Of a stretch of 64,000 nt of DNA, positions 24,694-33,088 are shown piece by piece (the first letter of the stretch is position 1; each line of letters starts with the position of its first letter). Below the pieces are notes generated by a model, which was not told where the DNA came from, did not search any database, and saw only the letters and a program-made list of their open reading frames with translations. A program made the position numbers and the translations under genes. Location of the stretch: the NCBI RefSeq assembly GCF_004698125.1, contig NZ_SRHV01000006.1:62001-126000 (forward strand), read 5' to 3'. The stretch is from Halosimplex halophilum. Its GTDB lineage: Archaea; Halobacteriota; Halobacteria; Halobacteriales; Haloarculaceae.

Positions 24694-25687
24694 ACTTCGA
24701 CTCGTAGCCCCGCGGCGTGACCATCCGGTCGTCCCAGACGTACGTCTCCTCGTTGCCGACGATGATCGTCGTCGTCATGTCGACCAGGTCCGTCTCGCCG
24801 AGTTCTTCGAGGTCGCCGAGTTCGACGATCTCGACCCGTTCGTCCTCGCGGCCGGCGCCGTGGACGATGCCGACCGGCGTGTCGTCGGCGCGGTGCTCTT
24901 CGAGGATCTCGCAGCACTTCTCGAAGTTCGCGCGGCGCTTGCGGCTCCAGGGGTTGTAGATCGAGATGGTGAATCCCTCCTTGGCTGCGGCGTGAAGCCG
25001 CGATTCGATGGTCGGCATGTCCGTGAGGTGGTCCGACAGCGAGATGCTGACGGTGTCGTTCACGAGGGGGGCGCCGAGGCGGGCGCCGCAGGACTGAGCC
25101 GCGGGGACCCCCGGCACCACGTCGAACTCGACCATCGAGGCGGTGGCGCCCTTCGACTCCAGGATTTCGAGCGCGAGCCCGGCCAGCGCGTAGACGTTGG
25201 GGTCGCCGCTCCCGATGATCGCGACGTGGTTGCCGGCCAGTGCGCGGTCGATGGCCTCCTCCGTGCGGGAGACCTCGCCGCACATCGGCGTGTCGTAGAG
25301 TTCCTCGGCGTCCTCCCGAACTCCCTCGGGCAGCAGCTCGACGTAGGTCGTGTAGCCGACGATGTGCTCGGCGTCCAGCAGCGCCTCGCGGGCGCGGGCC
25401 GTCATGCCCTCGGGCTGGCCGGGGCCGAGCCCGACAGCGACAAGCTGGCCGGGGTCGGCGTCGAAGTCGTCGACGGTCGCGCCGACTTCCTCCTCCTCGT
25501 CTGTCGACGAGGCGCCACACCCCGAGGACGACCCGGACGACGAGGTGGAGGACGCGGACCCGCCGCACTTCGAGGACGAGTCCTCGCTCGCCGCGGCCTC
25601 CCCGTCCGGTGTCGAGGCGGCGCCGCACTTCGTTTCGGTGTCTGTGCTCGCGTCCGTCGTGGTGTCGGTGGTGTCGTCGGTGCTCAT
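24683..25687 (-). CDS. cbiH1: Precorrin-3B C17-methyltransferase family, copy 1 (CbiH/CobJ)
   Basis: About 334 residues from ATG 25687. The C-terminal 265 residues are a CobJ/CbiH tetrapyrrole methylase: AVGLGPGQPEGMT (SAM loop), IIGSGDPNVYALAG, VVPGVPAAQSCGARLGAPL, IYNPWSRKRRANF, and TTIIVGNEETYV. The first ~70 residues are an unusual Ser/Thr/Asp-rich extension with three isolated Cys-Gly pairs (KCGA, KCGG, GCGA) and a TDEEEE end; it may bind metal or be a flexible tether. Its start overlaps the cbiH2 stop (TGATG). The family adds the C17 methyl and contracts the ring. Confidence 0.92.
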   Translation of the reverse strand: MSTDDTTDTTTDASTDTETKCGAASTPDGEAAASEDSSSKCGGSASSTSSSGSSSGCGASSTDEEEEVGATVDDFDADPGQLVAVGLGPGQPEGMTARAREALLDAEHIVGYTTYVELLPEGVREDAEELYDTPMCGEVSRTEEAIDRALAGNHVAIIGSGDPNVYALAGLALEILESKGATASMVEFDVVPGVPAAQSCGARLGAPLVNDTVSISLSDHLTDMPTIESRLHAAAKEGFTISIYNPWSRKRRANFEKCCEILEEHRADDTPVGIVHGAGREDERVEIVELGDLEELGETDLVDMTTTIIVGNEETYVWDDRMVTPRGYESKYDY

Positions 25688-26598
25688 CAGAAGTCCTCCA
25701 CGTCGCGCCCGCCGCGGGGCGTGACGAGGTGTTTCCCGTGGTCGTTCTCCCAGACCGCCGTCTCCGCGTTGCCGACGAGGATGGAGGTGCCCATCCCGCC
25801 GACCTCGTCGTCGTGGTCGGTCGCCTCGCCCAGCGTCGTGATCGTGTGGGTCTCGTCGTCCAGATTGCGGCCGGCGTCGCCGCGGCCGGCGTCGTTGAAG
25901 ATGCCGGCGGGCACGTCGTCGGCCCGCTCCTCGCGCAGCACGTCGATGGCCCGCTCGTAGTCGCGCCAGCAGTTGTAGAGGACGACCACGAACCCGGAGA
26001 TGGCGGCCGCGCGCAGTTTCTCCTCGATCTCCGCCCAGCCGCGCCACTTGTCCGACAGCGAAACCGTGCAGAAGTCGTTCGACAGCGGCGCGCCGAGGTT
26101 CGCGGCGCCGCCCAGCGCCGCCGTGACGCCGGGGACGACCTCGATGGGCACGTCCTCGGCGCCCTCCGCCTCGGCCATCGTGAACAGCAGGTCGCTCTTG
26201 CCGTAGACGTTCGGGTCGCCGCCGGAGACGTGGGCCACGTCCTGGCCGGCGCGGACCCGCTCGAAGGCCTCGCGGGCGAGTTCGACCTGCCGACCCATCG
26301 ACGACCGGACGAGTTCCTGCCGGCGGCCGTCCGGCCGTTCGAGGACGGTCCCCGCCTCGCTCCCCGGGCTCTCCGACTCGGCGGTCGCGCCGCCGTCGGT
26401 CGCGGCCTCGACCGCGGCGCTCTCGGGCGGGAGCGTGCCGTCGCGCCGCAGGAACTCCTGGTAGAGGTTGGAGGCGACGACGCAGTCGGCGGTCGCCACC
26501 ACGTCCTTCGCCCGCTGGGTCATCGCGTGGGGCAGCCCGGGGCCGATACCCACGACGTAGAGCGTCCCCATCGCGCCGTCGGCGGTGTCGGCGGCCAC
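25687..26598 (-). CDS. cbiH2: Precorrin-3B C17-methyltransferase family, copy 2 (CbiH/CobJ)
   Basis: A 303-residue methylase from GTG 26598, 1 bp after the cbiG stop; ATG 26571 (MGTLYVVGIGPG) is the alternative. Core motifs: VGIGPGLPHAMT, VSGGDPNVYGKS, VVPGVTAALGGAANLGAPL, LYNCWRDYERAI and GTSILVGNAETAV. An insert of about 50 acidic residues (65-105) lies between strand 2 and the GGDP motif, unlike copy 1. Two CbiH paralogues in tandem are typical of haloarchaeal clusters; which catalyses ring contraction cannot be told. Confidence 0.9.
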   Translation of the reverse strand: MAADTADGAMGTLYVVGIGPGLPHAMTQRAKDVVATADCVVASNLYQEFLRRDGTLPPESAAVEAATDGGATAESESPGSEAGTVLERPDGRRQELVRSSMGRQVELAREAFERVRAGQDVAHVSGGDPNVYGKSDLLFTMAEAEGAEDVPIEVVPGVTAALGGAANLGAPLSNDFCTVSLSDKWRGWAEIEEKLRAAAISGFVVVLYNCWRDYERAIDVLREERADDVPAGIFNDAGRGDAGRNLDDETHTITTLGEATDHDDEVGGMGTSILVGNAETAVWENDHGKHLVTPRGGRDVEDF

Positions 26599-26599
26599 G

Positions 26600-27628
26600 C
26601 TACCGCCCCACCGCCACGGTCACGGCGTCGTCGAACCGCTCCTTCTCGCGGGCGAGTTCGTGGTCGCGGCCGCCGGCGATGGCCGACGCCTCGGCGATGC
26701 CGGGCCAGCCGATCAGCTCCTTCGAGCGCGACGGGGACGGCCCCTCGAAGCGCTCCAGCGTCTCCTTCTCGAAGGCGACGACGCCCGCGCCGATCCGGTC
26801 GGCCGCCTCGTGGAGACCGTCTTCGCCTTCCTTGCGGGTGCCCGTGGCGACGAATGCAACGTCCTCGACGGTGAGGTCGAGGTCCGTGAGCGCGCGCTCC
26901 CAGGCGTCGACCACCTGGTCGGCGTCGACGCCCGACACCGTGCCGGTGCCGAGGACGACACCGCCGTCGTCGGCGTCCCGGTTGCGCTTCAGCACGGTCA
27001 CGTCGTCCTCGACGAGCACTGCCTTCGGCCCGACGAGTCGCTCGACGGGACCGAGTTCGTCGTCCAGCACGGCGAGGTTCGTCGCGACCGTCGAGTCGCC
27101 GTTGACGACGTGGGCGTCGAGGGCCTTGGCCCGCTTCTCGACGCCCTGCTCGTCGGCGGCCTCGCTGGCGGTGGTCATCGCCGGCACCGCGCCCATCGAG
27201 GCGAGGTCGTCGGCGACCTGGTTGGCGCCGTGGTGGCCGCCCGTGATGGGGATGGCCCACGTCAGTTCCTCGTCGACGACGACGATGGCGGGGTCGTCCC
27301 ACTTGTCGTCGAGTAGGCCCGCCGTCTTGCGCATCGCGATGCCGCTGGCCATCAGCCCGACGAAGCAGTCGTACTCGCCCCAGTACTCCTCGAACACGTC
27401 GCCGTGGTACTCCAGGATCTCGACGGACTCGTAGCGGTCGCCGATGCCGTCGACGATGTCCTCCGCGGTGTCCATCTTGCGCTCGAAGGCGATGATGGCG
27501 ATGTCTTCGGCCACCTCACCGTCGGAGTCGGGGGTCGAACAGTGGCCGCTCGACCCGTTCGATTCGGCCGTATCGTTCGTGCCGCTCGATGCGTCCGCGT
27601 CGGTCGTGTCGTCGCTGTCGGTGCTCAT
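26600..27628 (-). CDS. cbiG: Cobalt-precorrin-5A hydrolase CbiG
   Basis: A 342-residue protein: acidic N-terminal extension (about 1-40, with one Cys in SGHCSTPD), CbiG N-terminal domain with YDCFVGLMASGIAMR and the GGHHGANQVADDLA motif, a middle domain, and a CbiG C-terminal domain (VVLGTGTVSGVDADQV, FVATGTRKEGEDGL, RSKELIGWPGIAEASAI). The enzyme opens the C20 delta-lactone and releases acetaldehyde in the anaerobic route. It is 2 bp after cbiF in the operon. Confidence 0.95.
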   Translation of the reverse strand: MSTDSDDTTDADASSGTNDTAESNGSSGHCSTPDSDGEVAEDIAIIAFERKMDTAEDIVDGIGDRYESVEILEYHGDVFEEYWGEYDCFVGLMASGIAMRKTAGLLDDKWDDPAIVVVDEELTWAIPITGGHHGANQVADDLASMGAVPAMTTASEAADEQGVEKRAKALDAHVVNGDSTVATNLAVLDDELGPVERLVGPKAVLVEDDVTVLKRNRDADDGGVVLGTGTVSGVDADQVVDAWERALTDLDLTVEDVAFVATGTRKEGEDGLHEAADRIGAGVVAFEKETLERFEGPSPSRSKELIGWPGIAEASAIAGGRDHELAREKERFDDAVTVAVGR

Positions 27629-27630
27629 TG

Positions 27631-28518
27631 TCAGTCGTCAGCCTCCTGGGTCGTGTCGTCGCCGCTCCCGTCCGCGCCCCCGCCCGATGCCCACCCGTCG
27701 TAGAGGTAGGAGCGCTCGTAGCCGGCCTTCCGGGCGGCGTCGCCGACGACGACCATCGCCGAGGCGCGGTAGCCCGCTTCCTCCAGGCGGTCGCCGATGG
27801 TGCCGATGGTCCCCTCGATCACGTCCTCGTCCGGCCAGGAGGCGTGGTAGACGACCGCGACGGGCGTGTCGGGGTCGTGGCCCGCCTCGACCAGGCGGTC
27901 CATCGTCTCGGCGACGGCGTGGGTCCCCAGGTAGATGCAGGTCGTCACGTCGCCCATCCCGACGAACTCGCCGATGTGGTCGTCCTCCGGGTCCAGCGTC
28001 TCCCCCTGGGGTCTGGTGAACGCGACGTGGTTGGCCACGCCGTTGAGGGTCAACTGGGTCCGTAGCGTCGCGCTGGCGGCGAACGCCGAGGTGACGCCCG
28101 GGACGACGTAGGTCGGCACCCCCTCGTGTTCCAGCGCGTCCATCTGCTCGACGGCCGCGCCGTAGACGGCGGGGTCGCCGCTGTGCAGTCGCACGACTTC
28201 GCGGCCGTCCCCGTAGGCATCGCGCATCAGCGGGACCAGTTCCTCCAGATCCTTGCCGATGGACGAGACCTGCTCGGCGTCGTCGCAGTACTCGTCGAGG
28301 AGTTCGCTGTTGACCAGCGACCCCGCGTGGACGACCAGGTCCGCCCCCTGGACGAGTTCCTTGCCCGTGACCGTCAGGAGTCCGGGGTCGCCGGGGCCGG
28401 CGCCGATGAACGGGATCCCCTCCTGGACCTCCCCCGCGGTGTGGTCCGCGACGCGGGCGTCGCGCTCGGTCGCTCGCCGGGCTGCCTCGGCGTCGATGGC
28501 CGCCTGGGGGTCGGTCAC
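27631..28518 (-). CDS. cbiF: Cobalt-precorrin-4 C11-methyltransferase CbiF/CobM
   Basis: A 295-residue tetrapyrrole methylase. Start is GTG 28518, overlapping the cbiL stop (GTGA). About 32 residues precede the core: [16 protein letters not shown] (SAM loop), [42 protein letters not shown], and [13 protein letters not shown]. These identify the CobM/CbiF class, which methylates C11. An acidic Gly-rich tail of 20 residues closes the protein. Confidence 0.94.
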   Translation of the reverse strand: MTDPQAAIDAEAARRATERDARVADHTAGEVQEGIPFIGAGPGDPGLLTVTGKELVQGADLVVHAGSLVNSELLDEYCDDAEQVSSIGKDLEELVPLMRDAYGDGREVVRLHSGDPAVYGAAVEQMDALEHEGVPTYVVPGVTSAFAASATLRTQLTLNGVANHVAFTRPQGETLDPEDDHIGEFVGMGDVTTCIYLGTHAVAETMDRLVEAGHDPDTPVAVVYHASWPDEDVIEGTIGTIGDRLEEAGYRASAMVVVGDAARKAGYERSYLYDGWASGGGADGSGDDTTQEADD

Positions 28519-29360
28519 CGGGCCACCTCCCCGGGGAACGCGTCGCCGCCGGACTCGCCCTCGGCCAGTTCCACCAGTTCGACCGGCCGGCGGTCGTCGC
28601 CGCTCGCGTCGTCCCGATCGAGGTCCCCGCCCGGCACGCCGCCGTCGGTGCGGACCTCACCCGTCGGGTCCTCGGCGTCGGCGAACGCCGCGGTCGCGGA
28701 CTCGTCGTCGAGGTCGCGCTTCTCGGCGTAGGCGAGCGTGTAGTAGTCCCGGTCGTCGATCTCGCCCGGGTCCGCCGTGACGACCGTCTCGCCCTGCTCC
28801 ATGTAGAGGCGGCGGCCGAACACCACGTCGTATCCCGCCTCGGTCAGTTGCTCGTGAGTCGCAGGCGCGTCGGTCACCTTGAACAGGACCATGCGGTCGG
28901 GGCCGGTCGGGGCGGCGCCGCGGGCGGCCTCCCGGAGCGCCAGGCTCGCACCCGCCGTCACCTCGACGTCCAGCGCCGTCGTGAACGCGGTGACGGCGCT
29001 GACCCCCGGGACCGTCTCGACGGCCACGTCGGGGTGGAAGGCGTCGAGCGTCCGCCGGAGGTGGCCGAACGTCGAGTAGACGTTCGGGTCGCCCAGCGTG
29101 ACGAAGGCGGCGGTGCCGTCGCGAGCGCGGGGCGCTATCTCGGCGGCCGCCGCCCTCCAGGCGCGCCGGAGTTCGTCCTCGTCGCGGGTCATCGGGAAGT
29201 CCACGTCGCCGACCCGCTCCTCGGAGACGTGTTCGGTCGCCACCGACCGCGAGAGCCGCCCCGGCGAGTAGACCACGTCCGCCGCTTCGAGGACCTCCCG
29301 CCCGCGGACGGTCACGAGGTCGGCGTCGCCGGGCCCGAGCCCGACGCCGTACAGCGTCAC
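28515..29360 (-). CDS. cbiL: Cobalt-precorrin-2 C20-methyltransferase CbiL
   Basis: About 281 residues from GTG 29360, overlapping the cbiT stop by 4 bp (GTGA). Motifs: YGVGLGPGDADLVTVRG, FVTLGDPNVYSTFGHL, ETVPGVSAVTAF and DRMVLFKVTDAP, which separate CbiL/CobI from other tetrapyrrole methylases. The C-terminal 50 residues are acidic and low in complexity. It methylates C20 of (cobalt-)precorrin-2, the first methylation after the cobalt step. Confidence 0.94.
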   Translation of the reverse strand: MTLYGVGLGPGDADLVTVRGREVLEAADVVYSPGRLSRSVATEHVSEERVGDVDFPMTRDEDELRRAWRAAAAEIAPRARDGTAAFVTLGDPNVYSTFGHLRRTLDAFHPDVAVETVPGVSAVTAFTTALDVEVTAGASLALREAARGAAPTGPDRMVLFKVTDAPATHEQLTEAGYDVVFGRRLYMEQGETVVTADPGEIDDRDYYTLAYAEKRDLDDESATAAFADAEDPTGEVRTDGGVPGGDLDRDDASGDDRRPVELVELAEGESGGDAFPGEVAR

Positions 29361-29953
29361 TGTGGCCCTCCGTCCCCGGAGCCATCGGTGCCGCCGCTCT
29401 CGTCGTCCGACACGTCGACGCCGCCGACCAGCATGTACACCGGGTTGTCCGCGTCGAAACTCGTCGCGCCGGCCAGGTCGTAGCCGTGGCTCACCTGGAA
29501 CTGGACGACCTCCGCCAGCAGGTCGCGCTCGCGGAACGCCTCCGTGGCGGCGCCCGCGACTTCGAGCCGCGAGACGTTCATGACGACGCGGTCGACCCCG
29601 GTCTCGACCGCGCGGTCGAGGACCGCCCCGTAGTTTCGGCTCCCGCCGAGAAAGAGGGCGTCGGCGTCGTCGGGCAACCCCTCGGGGGCTTCGGCCGCCC
29701 GGAGGGTCACGCCGTCGGCCGCGTCGTTGGCGGCGAGGTTCTTCCTCGTGGTCTCGAGCCGGTCGGGCTTCCGTTCGAGCGCGGTGACCCGCCCGGCGCG
29801 CCGCGCCGCCTCGACCGTGACGGCGCCGGTACACGAACCGACCTCCGCGAAGTGGTCGGCCGGCCCGAGGTCGAGTCTGTCGAGCAGGACGGCCCTGACC
29901 TCCCGCTTGGTCGGGCCGGCCTTCGCGTCGTGTGGCAGCGATACCTGTGCCAT
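29357..29953 (-). CDS. cbiT: Cobalt-precorrin-6B C15-methyltransferase (decarboxylating) CbiT
   Basis: A 198-residue Rossmann methyltransferase. ATG 29953 gives MAQVSLPHDAKAGPTKREVR, the usual CbiT opening (G-P-T-K-x-E-V-R). SAM motif FAEVGSCTGAVTVEA; ALERKPDRLETTRKNLAAN; LFLGGSRNYGAVL; the tail is acidic. First gene of the ten-gene operon; the TATA-like box lies 24-33 bp upstream, so the transcript is probably leaderless. The enzyme methylates C15 (C5) and removes the C12 acetate carboxyl. Confidence 0.94.
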   Translation of the reverse strand: MAQVSLPHDAKAGPTKREVRAVLLDRLDLGPADHFAEVGSCTGAVTVEAARRAGRVTALERKPDRLETTRKNLAANDAADGVTLRAAEAPEGLPDDADALFLGGSRNYGAVLDRAVETGVDRVVMNVSRLEVAGAATEAFRERDLLAEVVQFQVSHGYDLAGATSFDADNPVYMLVGGVDVSDDESGGTDGSGDGGPQ

Positions 29954-29976
29954 CGCCGAATACAACCACCGTAGGG

Positions 29977-30000
29977 CGTAAAACAATTTTGGTTGTTTTA
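29977..30000 (-). promoter_or_regulatory. cbiT operon promoter with overlapping inverted repeat
   Basis: The gene strand shows TTGTTTTACG (29986-29977), a TATA-like box 24-33 bp before ATG 29953. It overlaps a perfect 7-bp inverted repeat: AAAACAA at 29980-29986 and TTGTTTT at 29993-29999, 6-bp spacer. The upstream arm is part of TAAAACAACC, the word also found before the cbiX-like gene. The arrangement fits a repressor operator over the TATA box. Confidence 0.45.
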
Positions 30001-30101
30001 GGGAAAGTGAGATTGCTCGATCTCCCACTCAGTGGCCGGCGTCCGCAATCTCGGTCGAGTTAGGGCAAAGTTACTTTAGTTACCGGACCCGAGTGGGGAC
30101 G

Positions 30102-30917
30102 ATGCCGAACGACGCGGCCGACCCGGAGGAGTTCGGGGTGCTCCGGAGCAAGCGCAACGCCACGCGGTACCAGATCCTGGTCGAGATCGCCGAGCGCCAG
30201 CCGGCGGTCAACCAGCAGGAGATCGCCGACGCGATCGGGATCACCGCCCAGGCGGTCAGCGACTACCTCCAGGACCTGGTCGAGCACGGGTACGTCGAGA
30301 AGCACGGACGCGGCCGGTACGAGGTGACCAAGGAGGGCGTCGACTGGCTCATCTCCCAGACGGACGAACTGCGCCACTTCGTCCAGCACGTCTCCGAGGA
30401 GGTCATCGGGCAGGTCGAGGTCGAGACGGCGATCGCCACGACCGAAATCGACGAGGGCGAGACCGTCTCGCTGACGATGCGGGACGGCGTCCTGCGGGCG
30501 ATGTCCGGCGACGCCGGGAGCGCGACCGCGGTCGCGGTGACGGACGCCGAGCCCGGTCGGGACGTGGGGATCACGAACTTCGACGGCGTGGTCGACTACG
30601 ACCTGGGGTCGGTGACGATCGTCTCGGTCCCGCAGGTCCAGAACGGCGGGAGTTCGGCGGTCGACACCGAGAGGGTCGTCGAACTCGCCGGGGACCACGA
30701 CCTGCTGGCGGTCGGCGGGGCCGAGGCCGTCGCCGTCGCCGAGGCGACCGACCTCGACCCCGACATCCGGTTCGGGAGCCCCGCGGCCGTCCGGGAGGCC
30801 GCCGCGAAGGGACTGGACATCCTGCTGCTCGCGTCGACGGAGCTGGTCTCGGCGCACACCGACAAACTCCGCGACCAGAACCTCAGCTACGAGGTCGTCG
30901 ACCCGGCGGAGGCCTAG
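30102..30917 (+). CDS. Archaeal winged-helix regulator divergent from the B12 operon
   Basis: A 271-residue protein. A winged helix at about 15-75 has NATRYQILVEIAE, NQQEIADAIGITAQAVSDYLQDLVEHGYVEK and a GRGRYEVTKEG wing. A long alpha/beta C-terminal domain follows, with alternating strands and helices (DVGITNFDGVVDYDLGSVTI; LLAVGGAEAVAVAEA; DILLLASTELVSA) and possible ligand binding. It starts 148 bp from cbiT on the other strand, so it may sense a corrinoid or metal and control the locus; this is position-based inference. ATG 30102 is preferred over GTG 30093; a TATA-like TTACTTTAGTTA lies about 30 bp upstream. Confidence 0.75.
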   Translation: MPNDAADPEEFGVLRSKRNATRYQILVEIAERQPAVNQQEIADAIGITAQAVSDYLQDLVEHGYVEKHGRGRYEVTKEGVDWLISQTDELRHFVQHVSEEVIGQVEVETAIATTEIDEGETVSLTMRDGVLRAMSGDAGSATAVAVTDAEPGRDVGITNFDGVVDYDLGSVTIVSVPQVQNGGSSAVDTERVVELAGDHDLLAVGGAEAVAVAEATDLDPDIRFGSPAAVREAAAKGLDILLLASTELVSAHTDKLRDQNLSYEVVDPAEA

Positions 30918-31101
30918 CGGTCCCGGTCGCGGCCGACACTGCTACGCCGGCGGGCGCGCCCGCTCGAACGGCAGGCCGGCCGCCGTCGGACAGGAAGGGA
31001 AGATTCTTACTCGCGCTCGAACAGGGTCTATGTATCAGCCCGACAGCCGTCGGGAGTTCCGCGGTTCTTGCGGCGTGTCCGCGCAGATCCGAAGGAAACG
31101 C

Positions 31102-33024
31102 ATGAAAACGACACACGATTCACTCGACGAGATACGCGCACGGGTCGACGAAGAGACACCGGACGACATCGCGATCGACAGCGTCCAGTTCGAGGGGCCG
31201 GACCTGGTGGTCTACACCCCCGACGTGGAGGCGTTCGCCGAGCGCGACCGGCTCGTCCCGAACCTGGCGAGCACGTTCAAGAAACGCATCACCGTCCGGC
31301 CGACCGCCGAGGCGCTCGTGCCCGAGCGGGAGGCCGAGGGAGTGATCCGCGAGACGATCCCGGACGACGCCGGGGTCCAGTCGCTCGACTTCGACGGGTC
31401 GACCGGCGAGGTGCTCATCGAGGCCGAGGAGCCCGGTATGGTCATCGGCCGCCACGGCGAGACGCTCGACGAGATCCGGGCCGCGGTCGGCTGGACGCCC
31501 GAGGTGGTCCGGACGCCCCCCATCGAGTCCTCGACCGTCTCGAACGTCCGCAACTTCCTCAAGCAGGAGCGCGACGACCGCCGCGACATCCTCGAGGAGG
31601 TCGGCCGGCAGATCCACCGCCAGCCGACGGCCGACGAGCAGTGGGTCCGCGTCACCACGCTGGGCTGCTGTCGCGAGGTCGGCCGCGCCTCGTTCCTCCT
31701 GTCGACGCCGGAGACCCGCGTGCTCATCGACTGCGGCGACAAGCCCGGCGCCGAGGGCGAGGTGCCCTACCTCCAGGCGCCGGAGGCGCTCGCGGCGGGC
31801 CCCGACTCCATCGACGCCGTCGTGCTCACCCACGCCCACCTCGACCACTCGGCGCTGATCCCGATCCTGTTCAAGTACGGCTACGACGGCCCCATCTACA
31901 CGACCGAGCCGACCCGCGACCTGATGGGCCTGCTCCAGCTCGACTACCTCGACGTGGCGTCGAAGGAGGGTCGGACGCCCCCGTACGACAGCGCGATGGT
32001 CCGGAAGGCGCTCAAACACACGATCCCCGTCGAGTACGGCAACGTCACCGACATCGCGCCCGACGTGAAGCTAACGATGCACAACGCCGGCCACATCCTC
32101 GGGTCGGCCGTCTCGCACTTCCACGTCGGCGAGGGGTTCTACAACGTCGCCTTCTCCGGGGACATCCACTACCGGGACACGCGCCTGCTCGACGGCGCCG
32201 TCAACGACTTCCCGCGGGTCGAGACACTAATCTTGGAGTCGACCTACGGCGGGCGCGACGACTACCAGACCGACCAGGAGGACTCCGAGCGCAAGCTCGA
32301 GACGGTCATCAACGAGGCCCACGCGAAGGGCGGGAAGATCCTGGTCCCGGCGTTCGCGGTCGGCCGCTCGCAGGAGCTCATGCTCGTCCTGGAGGAGGCG
32401 ATGCGCGAGGGCCGGATCCCGACGATGCCGGTGTATCTCGACGGGATGATCCGCGAGGCGACGGCGATCCACGCCGCCTACCCCGACCACCTCCGCAAGC
32501 GGCTCCGCGACCGGATCCTCTACGAGGACGACAACCCGTTCCTCGCCGAGCAGTTCCACCAGGTCGACGGCGGCGACGAGATGCGCCGGGACATCACCGA
32601 CGACGAGCCGGCCATCATCCTGACGACCTCGGGGATGATCACCGGCGGCCCGGTGATGTCCTGGCTGCGCCTGCTGGGCGGCGAGCCGGACAATACGCTG
32701 GTGTTCGTCGGCTACCAGGCCGAGGGGACGCTCGGCCGCCAGATCCAGCAGGGCCGCGACGAGATCTCGCTGAACGACACGTCGGGCCGCGGGGCCGACC
32801 GGGTCGCCCTGAACATGGGCGTCGAGACGGTCGACGGCTTCTCCGGCCACGCCGACCGCCAGGGCCTGGAGACGTTCGTCCAGACGATGAACCCCCGCCC
32901 GGAGACGGTCCTCTGTGTCCACGGCGACGAATCGTCGACCGACCAGCTCTCGTCGGCGCTCTACGAGAAGTTCAACATGCGGACCGTCGCGCCGAAGAAC
33001 CTCGAGACGTTCCGGCTGGCCTGA
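31102..33024 (+). CDS. aCPSF1, KH-domain beta-CASP ribonuclease (transcription terminator nuclease)
   Basis: 640 residues, the full family length. Two N-terminal KH-like domains (about 1-70 and 70-145; GMVIGRHG loop at 112-119) precede the metallo-beta-lactamase domain with HAHLDH at 244-249, AGHILGSA, SGDIHY and STYGGRDDY. The beta-CASP domain contains VGRSQELMLVLEE and SGMITGGP; the C-terminus has GFSGHAD and LCVHGDE. The enzyme trims RNA 3' ends and mediates archaeal transcription termination. ATG 31102 matches the usual N-terminus; an in-frame ATG at 31030 lies about 25 bp after a TATA-like element, which would give a 24-residue extension. Confidence 0.95.
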   Translation: MKTTHDSLDEIRARVDEETPDDIAIDSVQFEGPDLVVYTPDVEAFAERDRLVPNLASTFKKRITVRPTAEALVPEREAEGVIRETIPDDAGVQSLDFDGSTGEVLIEAEEPGMVIGRHGETLDEIRAAVGWTPEVVRTPPIESSTVSNVRNFLKQERDDRRDILEEVGRQIHRQPTADEQWVRVTTLGCCREVGRASFLLSTPETRVLIDCGDKPGAEGEVPYLQAPEALAAGPDSIDAVVLTHAHLDHSALIPILFKYGYDGPIYTTEPTRDLMGLLQLDYLDVASKEGRTPPYDSAMVRKALKHTIPVEYGNVTDIAPDVKLTMHNAGHILGSAVSHFHVGEGFYNVAFSGDIHYRDTRLLDGAVNDFPRVETLILESTYGGRDDYQTDQEDSERKLETVINEAHAKGGKILVPAFAVGRSQELMLVLEEAMREGRIPTMPVYLDGMIREATAIHAAYPDHLRKRLRDRILYEDDNPFLAEQFHQVDGGDEMRRDITDDEPAIILTTSGMITGGPVMSWLRLLGGEPDNTLVFVGYQAEGTLGRQIQQGRDEISLNDTSGRGADRVALNMGVETVDGFSGHADRQGLETFVQTMNPRPETVLCVHGDESSTDQLSSALYEKFNMRTVAPKNLETFRLA

Positions 33025-33088
33025 CAGCCCTCGCCGTCACGCTCGTCCCGCTCCCCTTGAGTCGCCAGTGACCCGACCCCGCGTGTCG

